Virus record (IMG/VR): IMGVR_UViG_3300001920_000015
Span: 1 to 45,935 of that record
Length of the DNA: 45,935 bases
Direction: 5' to 3' (one strand)
From: a virus
In this document: in pieces, positions 40,360 to 45,935 of the stretch
How positions within the stretch are numbered: the stretch's first letter is position 1
How the letters are laid out: each line of letters opens with the position of its first letter
Position numbers and translations under genes: made by a program
The notes under the pieces: model-generated
Database searches by the model: none
What the model saw: the letters and a program-made list of their open reading frames with translations, nothing else
What the model was told of the DNA's origin: nothing

Positions 40360-40911
40360 TCAGTCCACCTTCACCCGCACTTCGCCCAACTCGGCGAGGT
40401 GCGCGCGCACCGCCGCTTCCAGCGCCAGATGCATCGCGTGCGGATCGACTTCCAGCGTCGCCGCCATCTGCGCCGACACCCGCGCCGGCCAGTTCAGCCA
40501 CGCATCGCGCTCGTCGCGCGCGAGCTTGAAGACGTGCGCAACTACTTGCGAACGCTCGACTAGCTCGCCCTTCAGGCGCGCGAGGCGGACCTTGTTGGTC
40601 TGCGCCTTCACCACTTCGTTGACCGTGCGAGCCTGCAGCAGCGAGGCGCCACCTGCCGGGAGCGCCGCCGCCCCTGCGTCGCGCCCGGACTCGCGGCCCA
40701 TGTCGGCCGCCTCCGGCACCGTCACACGCGGTGCGCGCGCCTGCGTGCCGCTGCGGGCCGGTGCGGAATTGCGCGCCCACTCCGCATCGGCCTTCACCGC
40801 ATCGATGGTGCCGTCGGCCTCCGGGGTGACGCGCCCGGCACGGATCGCCTTGTGGACCGCGGTATCGGTGACGCCGCGATGGCGCGCATAGGCGCGGATC
40901 GAAATTCCCAT
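40360..40911 (-). CDS. terS: Terminase small subunit (Nu1-like)
   Basis: This 183-residue protein has an N-terminal helix-turn-helix (SIRAYARHRGVTDTAVHKAI), a long low-complexity linker and a helical C-terminal half with LARLKGELVERSQVVAHVFK and LARDERDAWLNWPARVSAQM, the usual form of Nu1-like packaging proteins. It recognises the packaging site and recruits TerL. The ATG at 40911 gives the family-like start; an upstream in-frame ATG at 40941 exists, and neither has a strong ribosome binding site. It starts the structural operon, divergent from the DUF3489 gene. Confidence 0.8.
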   Translation of the reverse strand: MGISIRAYARHRGVTDTAVHKAIRAGRVTPEADGTIDAVKADAEWARNSAPARSGTQARAPRVTVPEAADMGRESGRDAGAAALPAGGASLLQARTVNEVVKAQTNKVRLARLKGELVERSQVVAHVFKLARDERDAWLNWPARVSAQMAATLEVDPHAMHLALEAAVRAHLAELGEVRVKVD

Positions 40912-41012
40912 CCGAATGCTTGATCGAGGACTTGACTTCATGCGCGCACAGCGCACCAGGCGACGGCATCCCGTCCGTTGGCTTAACCACACGCGGAACC
41001 GGAAATGACCGC

Positions 41013-41041
41013 TTGGCTTCGGTGGGGAACAGCGCGTTCAT
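41013..41041 (+). promoter_or_regulatory. Conserved bipartite promoter-like element, copy 5
   Basis: Plus strand TTGGCT, 17 bp, GTTCAT, with ACAGCGC abutting the second box; 50 nt upstream of the DUF3489 start at 41092. It is in the gap between the divergent terminase small subunit and DUF3489 genes. Confidence 0.7.
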
Positions 41042-41091
41042 CCCATCGCGCCAACCAAACCCAAACACCACACGCCAACAGGAGCACCGCA

Positions 41092-41667
41092 ATGAACACC
41101 GACACCACCGCCAAGCCGATCACGCTCAACGGCACCCAGACCGCCGTGCTGACTCATGCCATCGACCACACGCAGGGCAGGGTCGAATGGCTCCCCGACA
41201 CCATCAAGGGCGGCGCGCGGAAGAAGGTCATCGAAGGACTCTTCACCCGCGCGATGATCATCGGTAGCAACGGCGATTGGATCGTCACCGACGCCGCCTA
41301 CGATGCGCTGGGCCGCCCGCGCCCCGACCAGACCGCCGCCGAAACGGCGACGCCGGCCGGCAAGCGGGCCGAGAAGGCCGCACGCAAGGCCAAGGCCGCG
41401 CAGAAGGACACCGCCACCGGCAATGGCGAGCAGGCCGCACCGCGCACCCGCGAGAACAGCAAGCAGGCGCAGGTGATCGCGATGCTCAGGCGGCCCGAGG
41501 GCGCCACCATCGCACAGGTCTGCGAGGCGACGAACTGGCAGGCGCATACGGTGCGCGGCACCTTCGCCGGGGCCTTCAAGAAAAAGCTCGGCCTGACCAT
41601 CACCTCCGACAAGGCCGAAGGCGGCGTGCGCGTTTATCGCATTGCCGAGTCTGCACCGACGGCGTGA
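41092..41667 (+). CDS. DUF3489 domain protein
   Basis: This 191-residue protein has a DUF3489 domain in its C-terminal half (SKQAQVIAMLRRPEGATIAQ, then TNWQAHTVRGTFAGAFKKKL and VRVYRIAE), a winged-helix-like fold found in phage and genomic-island proteins. The N-terminal half (LNGTQTAVLTHAIDHTQGRV ... FTRAMIIGSNGDWIVTDAAY) looks like a second small helical domain, joined by an Ala/Lys-rich linker. AGGAG precedes the ATG at 41092. It is likely a DNA-binding accessory protein; target unknown. Confidence 0.8.
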   Translation: MNTDTTAKPITLNGTQTAVLTHAIDHTQGRVEWLPDTIKGGARKKVIEGLFTRAMIIGSNGDWIVTDAAYDALGRPRPDQTAAETATPAGKRAEKAARKAKAAQKDTATGNGEQAAPRTRENSKQAQVIAMLRRPEGATIAQVCEATNWQAHTVRGTFAGAFKKKLGLTITSDKAEGGVRVYRIAESAPTA

Positions 41668-41690
41668 TGTCGCAGCGCAACGCAGCCTGA

Positions 41691-41720
41691 CGCAACGCCG
41701 GGCGAACGCGCGGCGTTGCG
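41691..41720. repeat. 10-bp inverted repeat after DUF3489
   Basis: CGCAACGCCG and CGGCGTTGCG form a perfect 10-bp stem with a 10-nt loop, 24 bp after the DUF3489 stop. No T-run follows, so it may be a Rho-dependent or weak terminator, or an mRNA end structure. Adjacent sequence carries GCAGCGCAACGC, seen again near 42404. Confidence 0.45.
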
Positions 41721-41820
41721 CATCGAGAATCCACCCTCGGACAACGCCCGCTGAGCGGGATGCCGCGATTTGGCCCCGGCCAATTGATCGCAAAAAACCT
41801 CGAAAACAAGCTGAAAACGC

Positions 41821-41849
41821 TTGGCTTCCCGGTCGAACAGCGCGTTCAT
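41821..41849 (+). promoter_or_regulatory. Conserved bipartite promoter-like element, copy 6
   Basis: Plus strand TTGGCT, 17 bp, GTTCAT, with ACAGCGC abutting the second box; 34 nt upstream of the start at 41884. Sequence after the box (CACACACCCACCACGACA) resembles that after copy 2 (CACACCCACCACAACGG), so the similarity extends into the leader. Confidence 0.7.
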
Positions 41850-41883
41850 GTCCACACACCCACCACGACACAGGACCCCAGAC

Positions 41884-42255
41884 ATGAGCACCTGCACGGA
41901 CACCAGCCTCCCCTCCACCCGCAACGAAAGCTGGGGGTTCTGGGGAACCATGGGAGGGTACGCAAGCGTCGCGTGGCCCTTGGCAATGACCGCCATCGCC
42001 GACGCAACCGGCCAGCCGCTGGAGGATGTGCGCGCCTTTCTCGACAGCCGGTTCGGACGCCACTTTGCCGACGAAGTCCGCAACGGACAGCATCACGGCC
42101 AGACGCTCGCCGACGCGGTCAAGCAGGCCACCGCCGACTGGACGCGACGTAAAGCCAGCGGGAGGATCGCCCGGGACTACGGCATCCCGCGCGGCGAATC
42201 CCATCTGCTGGGATTCGTGGTCGTCGCCGCAAGCTGCGAAGACTACGAAGGCTGA
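41884..42255 (+). CDS. Small conserved accessory protein
   Basis: This 123-residue protein has SWGFWGTMGGYASVAWPLAM, DVRAFLDSRFGRHFADEVRN and a helical middle (LADAVKQATADWTRRK), ending in GFVVVAASCEDYEG. Proteins with NESWGFWGTM are, as far as I know, seen in other mobile elements of this type, without a known function. The ATG at 41884 is preceded by AGGA. It is controlled by its own copy of the promoter-like element rather than by DUF3489. Confidence 0.65.
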   Translation: MSTCTDTSLPSTRNESWGFWGTMGGYASVAWPLAMTAIADATGQPLEDVRAFLDSRFGRHFADEVRNGQHHGQTLADAVKQATADWTRRKASGRIARDYGIPRGESHLLGFVVVAASCEDYEG

Positions 42256-42487
42256 AGCCACGCGGGAGCGCGCGGCACTTGGCGTCCGGCGACTCCGCCG
42301 GGCGCGCAACCACCAACCACGGACGACGGGATGGCATCGACAGGACTGCCCGATCTACGCCCGCCGTCGCCGAAACGCGCATGCCAGCACGGCAACGCAG
42401 CGCAAAGCAGCGCAACGCGGTTGCATGAGAAGGCGTCGCTGCGCATGACGACAATCCGACTTTCACCAACCGACTCAGGAGAACACC

Positions 42488-42703
42488 ATGCCCGCCCACA
42501 CCGACTTCTATCTCGATCAGCTGCAACCGCTTGTCGGCGCTACCGTACTGGCACTGGCACGTACCGGAGAGAGCGACGACCCCCTCGACGAGGAGCTGTA
42601 CGGCCTCGTCCTCCGGTGTCGCGACGGCAAGGAGCGCACATTGCTCCTGCTCAGCGACGACGAAGGCAACGGCCCCGGCAGCTTCATGTTCGCCGATGAG
42701 TGA
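42488..42703 (+). CDS. Small acidic hypothetical protein
   Basis: This 71-residue protein (MPAHTDFYLDQLQPLVGATV ... LLLSDDEGNGPGSFMFADE) is acidic and compact and follows a good ribosome binding site (AGGAG). It has no recognised domain. The upstream 232 bp contain GC-rich short repeats but no exact copy of the promoter-like element. It is followed by the convergent methyltransferase genes. Confidence 0.6.
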   Translation: MPAHTDFYLDQLQPLVGATVLALARTGESDDPLDEELYGLVLRCRDGKERTLLLLSDDEGNGPGSFMFADE

Positions 42704-42764
42704 GGAAGGGCGCCCGGTCTCGACTGGGCGCTCATCCGGCCGACAGCCGACCCTGACTCATGGA

Positions 42765-43682
42765 TCAGTCGTCCCGCAGCGCGCGGAGGATTTCCGCAGC
42801 GAGCTGCGGGACGATCGCGTTGCCTGCGGCGCGCAATCGAGGCATGCGCGCGGGTACCCCATGAGCCAGAAGACGAACGCCGGATCCAGGGACCCGGCGG
42901 AGCTTTCCATCGTGGCAGACGATCCATCGGTGTTCGTCCCACGCTCCCGGAGCACGTCCAACGCGATTCGGCGAATCGCGACCAGTCCCGCGGAGTTGCC
43001 CGCCGCGTTGTAGCCGCCCACCGCAGGCGCGAGACTCGTCGGCGTCGGCCACATCGCCCTCATCGTCGCGTACACCTGCCGTGGAAGCAGGTCCGTGCGC
43101 GATGCCCCGTCCTGCCGCGGCGCCAGCGACATGCCCGGCGTGTCCTTGTAGTCGCGCGTCGTCGGTGTGAGCCACAAACCACAGGCGATCTCGGCGATGG
43201 GGCGCGTTGACGGCACAAGCCGGGAGTACGACCGCCCGGCAGGCGTAGTCGAGACTCGCCAGGTCAGCGAACACTCGATCGAGCCAATGCTGGCCAACCG
43301 CTGCCGCAACCTGCTCTCCCACCAGCACAGCGGGCCGTCGGGCACGGACGAGCCGAAACACGTCGGGCCATAGGTGCCGAGGATCGTGGGTCCCGGCGCG
43401 CTTGCCGGCGAGCGAGAACGGCTGACACGGACACGAGGCGCTCCACAATTCGACCTCGTCCGGCCAGCCGGCGAGGCGGGCGGCGTAGGCCCAGCCGCCG
43501 ACGCCCGCGAACAGATGGACTTGTCGGTGGCCCGCGAGGTCGTTCGGGTCGAGGTCACGGATGTCCCGCCCATCGACGCGCCCCGGCGCAATGAGGCCGG
43601 CGGCGATCTGATTGTTCAGCCATGCGCAGAGGTAGGGTTCGATTTCGTTGTAGAAGGCCGGCGCGTGCAGTGCCGGGTTCAT
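42765..43682 (-). CDS. DNA cytosine-5 methyltransferase
   Basis: This 305-residue protein is a C5-cytosine DNA methyltransferase. Visible motifs are VHLFAGVGGWAYAARL (motif I), SASCPCQPFS (motif IV with catalytic Cys), VLVGEQVAA (motif VI, ENV replaced by EQV), NAPHRRDRLWFVA (motif VIII) and AAGNAIVPQLAAEIL (motif X). The target-recognition region between VIII and X is short. There is no adjacent restriction endonuclease, so it probably protects phage DNA or alters host methylation. It overlaps the ParB-type methyltransferase upstream as ATGA. Confidence 0.88.
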   Translation of the reverse strand: MNPALHAPAFYNEIEPYLCAWLNNQIAAGLIAPGRVDGRDIRDLDPNDLAGHRQVHLFAGVGGWAYAARLAGWPDEVELWSASCPCQPFSLAGKRAGTHDPRHLWPDVFRLVRARRPAVLVGEQVAAAVGQHWLDRVFADLASLDYACRAVVLPACAVNAPHRRDRLWFVAHTDDARLQGHAGHVAGAAAGRGIAHGPASTAGVRDDEGDVADADESRACGGRLQRGGQLRGTGRDSPNRVGRAPGAWDEHRWIVCHDGKLRRVPGSGVRLLAHGVPARMPRLRAAGNAIVPQLAAEILRALRDD

Positions 43683-44929
43683 GCGAGTGCATCCTCGGCG
43701 TCGTCGAACGACACCCCGTCGTCTTCACGCATCGCGGATTCACCGCTCCAGGTCTGCCAGCGGCGCACGATCACGTCGACGTACTTCGGGTCGAGTTCCA
43801 TCAGTCGCGCGCGCCGGCCGCTCTTGTGCGCGGCGATCAGCGTCGTGCCCGATCCGCCGAAGCTGTCGAGGACCACATCGCCCGGTCGACTGGAGTTGCG
43901 GATGCACCGCTCCACAAGTTCCACGGGCTTCATCGTCGGATGCAGATCGTTGCGCTGCGGCTTCTTGATCTGCCACACATCGCCCTGGTCGCGATCGCCG
44001 CACCAGTGGCGCTGCGCGCCTTCCGGCCAGCCATAGAGGATCGGCTCGAACTGGCGCTGGTAGTCGGCGCGGCCGAGCGTGAAGGTGTTCTTCGCCCAGA
44101 TCACGAAGGTCGACCAGTGGCCGCCTGCGGCGCGGAACGTGGCCTGCAGCGTATCGAGTTCGCCCGAGGACATGGCGATGTAGATCGCACCGCGGCAGTG
44201 CGACACGATCGGCGTCAGCGCCGCGAGCAGGAAGTCGTGAAAGGCGGCGCCGAGATTGTCGTTGAGGATCGGACGCTGCGTGCCGCGCAGCTTGTCCTTC
44301 GCGCTGTTGGCGTAGTCGACGTTGTAGGGCGGATCGATGAAAACCATGTCGGCGCGTTCGCCGGGCAGCAGACGCGCATAGCTCTCCGGATCAGTGGCAT
44401 CTCCGCACAGCACGCGGTGCTCGCCCAGCACCCACAGGTCGCCAGGGCGGGACACCAGGGCGACCGTTTCTTCAGGCACGTCGTCGTCATCGACCTCACC
44501 GGCCTGGTCGGTCTCCTCACCCGCCAGTAACTCGGCGAGTGCGTCCGGATCGAAACCGGTCAGGTCCAGGTCGAAACCGTCGGCCTGCAGCGCCTCCAAC
44601 TCGGTGCGCAGCATCGCGTCGTCCCAACCTGCATTCTCGGCGATGCGGTTGTCCGCAAGCACCAGCGCGCGACGCTGGGTCTGAGACAGGTGATCGAGCA
44701 CGACGACGGGCACCGTGTCCAGGCCGAGCTTGCGCGCCGCCAGCAGGCGACCGTGACCGGCCACCAGCACGCCATCGGCACCGACGAGACACGGGTTCGT
44801 AAACCCGAATTCGACGATGCTGGCGGCGATCTGCGCGACCTGGTCGTCCGAGTGCGTGCGCGCGTTGCGCGCATAGGGCAACAGCCGCGCGAGCGGCCAG
44901 TGCTCGATCTTGTCCGCGACCCAGCTCAT
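43679..44929 (-). CDS. ParB-fused DNA methyltransferase
   Basis: This 416-residue protein joins an N-terminal ParB/Srx-type domain (PLARLLPYARNARTHSDDQV, ADGVLVAGHGRLLAARKLGL, ALVLADNRIAENAGWDD) to an adenine-type methyltransferase. The latter has VLCGDATDPESYARLLPGER, MVFIDPPYNVDY (motif IV, DPPY) and VVLDSFGGSGTTLIAAHKSG (motif I). The combination is frequent in phages and would modify DNA at short sites. It overlaps neighbours at both ends by ATGA, so the methyltransferases are one operon. Confidence 0.9.
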   Translation of the reverse strand: MSWVADKIEHWPLARLLPYARNARTHSDDQVAQIAASIVEFGFTNPCLVGADGVLVAGHGRLLAARKLGLDTVPVVVLDHLSQTQRRALVLADNRIAENAGWDDAMLRTELEALQADGFDLDLTGFDPDALAELLAGEETDQAGEVDDDDVPEETVALVSRPGDLWVLGEHRVLCGDATDPESYARLLPGERADMVFIDPPYNVDYANSAKDKLRGTQRPILNDNLGAAFHDFLLAALTPIVSHCRGAIYIAMSSGELDTLQATFRAAGGHWSTFVIWAKNTFTLGRADYQRQFEPILYGWPEGAQRHWCGDRDQGDVWQIKKPQRNDLHPTMKPVELVERCIRNSSRPGDVVLDSFGGSGTTLIAAHKSGRRARLMELDPKYVDVIVRRWQTWSGESAMREDDGVSFDDAEDALA

Positions 44930-45935
44930 GCCGCCTCCGACGTCGCGCCACGACGTTCGGCCGCGACCGCATCAAACGGTTGCCCGGTTGATTCGAGCGT
45001 GATCGGCAGGCCCGGCAATTGCTGGCGGATGCGTTCGATGGCGACATCGACGTATTCACCAGCGATCTCCACCGCGCGGCAGACGCGCCCGGTGCGCTCG
45101 CAGGCGATCAGCGTGCTGCCGCTGCCGCCGAAAGGTTCGTACACCACCTCACCCGCATCCGAGTACGCCTCGATCACGAACGTCGGCAGCGCGACCGGGA
45201 ACACCGCCGGATGGTCGATGCCCCGGCCGAGCTTGCCCTTGTGGCGCATGACGCAACAGAATCCGGGATACGCATGGCCTGTGTCGGCTGGTGTTCGTGC
45301 GACCACGCCAGTGCTCCGCCATCCCGGCCGCGCAGCGCGGTGGACGAGCCATCGGCGCGCAGGTGGATGTCCTGCCCGGCGAACTTGCAGGGCACGGTCT
45401 TGTTCGCCTTGCGGTTGTGGCGGTTGAAGTGGAAGACGAACTCGAAGCTGGGCGCGAGGCGTCCACGCCAGTCGCCCGGCAGGCCCGGCCCCTGGTCCCA
45501 GACGTACCAGCCGAACCGCCGCCAGCCCGACACGCGCATCCACGCGATCCAGGCGTCCCAATACGGCTGCACTTCATTGTCGTCGTGGACGAGGCCGAGA
45601 TTGACCAGCAGCTGCGCGTCGTCGCGCAATGCATCGTCGGCGGCAGCGAACACGCCGCGCATCAGCGCGTCCCAGTCGCCGATGGGGCTTGCGTAGTCGC
45701 GCTGGCGGGCGTAGGGCGGCGAGGTGATGCACAGGTGCGCGGTCTCGCCGCGCATCAGCGCCGCGACCACGGCCGGATCGGCGGCGTCGCCGCAAATCAG
45801 GCGGTGCGGTCCGATGATCCAGACATCGCCCGCGCGGGCGGGACACCGGTGCCATCGGCGGTGCGGGATCGGGATCGTGGTGGTCGTCGCGGTCTTCGCC
45901 ACCGTCTTCGTCGCCGTCATCAGGCGCGTCGGCAT
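44926..45935 (-). pseudogene. Second ParB-type DNA methyltransferase, frameshifted and cut by the window edge
   Basis: The C-terminal part (DHPAVFPVALPTFVIEAYSD, VVYEPFGGSGSTLIACERTG) and the central part (GDVWIIGPHRLICGDAADPA, LCITSPPYARQRDY, motif SPPY) belong to one N4- or N6-type methyltransferase. Two small indels, near 45251-45256 and near 45832-45841, separate the frames. Upstream to the window end the real frame is an acidic linker (DAPDDGDEDGGEDRDDHHDP) as found after ParB domains, so the N-terminal domain lies outside. As written it is non-functional, and the start is not in the window. Confidence 0.8.

Noticed and set aside
42415-42450. A possible seventh copy of the promoter-like element before the gene at 42488
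   Set aside because: TTGCAT and CTGCGCATGA only vaguely resemble the boxes and spacing; below what I would accept.
1-45935. CRISPR arrays, tRNA or rRNA genes, and att sites
   Set aside because: No regular spacer-repeat array, cloverleaf or long flanking direct repeat was seen; the right end of the element lies outside the window, so att sites cannot be judged.

Overview
The window is a high-GC bacterial segment dominated by a lambda-like siphophage prophage. The gene style (Rhs protein, MASE1-like sensor, DUF2924-recombinase unit, DUF3489 and DUF6900-type accessory proteins) fits a gammaproteobacterium, possibly of the Xanthomonas/Lysobacter group. That host call is an inference from gene content, not from a marker gene.

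Layout. (1) 1-2023, minus strand: a tightly overlapped three-gene unit (small protein, DUF2924 protein, large serine recombinase), the likely integration module. (2) 2150-3034, plus: a DDE transposase broken by an in-frame amber codon. (3) 3287-9526, minus: a secreted Rhs/YD-repeat protein with a JAMM-like (DUF4329-like) toxin tip, followed by two paralogous small lipoproteins that are the likely immunity genes. (4) 9741-11482, minus: four consecutive genes that each read by eye as two CsrA-like units in one chain. They diverge from a phage-type S24 repressor (11609-12259, plus) that has lost both catalytic residues. (5) 12368-14431: a MASE1-like membrane protein and a small secreted protein. 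(6) 14694-14722: a strong terminator facing the minus strand, closing the region transcribed from the right. (7) 14936-16424, minus: four small accessory genes, three with their own copy of a conserved promoter-like element. (8) 16570-40911, minus: the morphogenesis operon. In the direction of transcription it runs TerS, TerL, gpW, portal, S49 protease with internal scaffold, decoration protein, major capsid, GH108 endolysin, head-tail joining and tail completion proteins, minor tail Z, tail tube, G/T chaperones, tape measure, tail tip. It is interrupted by plus-strand, AT-richer cargo at 20061-20507 and 30780-32708. (9) 41092-42703, plus: DUF3489 and two small genes. (10) 42765-45935, minus: three DNA methyltransferase genes, the last cut by the window edge.

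Two observations stand out. First, the tandem array of double-CsrA proteins sits where a phage would keep its early control genes, facing the repressor across a promoter/operator region. Second, a bipartite DNA element (TTGGCT, exactly 17 bp, GTTCAT, with ACAGCGC always abutting the second box) occurs six times. Each copy lies 29-50 nt upstream of a start codon and points at it, linking the recombinase unit to scattered accessory genes as a probable regulon.

TerL, portal, tape measure and the last methyltransferase all carry reading-frame breaks, so the prophage is either decaying or the sequence has indel errors. At least one lesion, about 17 nt missing in TerL, looks too large for a base-calling error.
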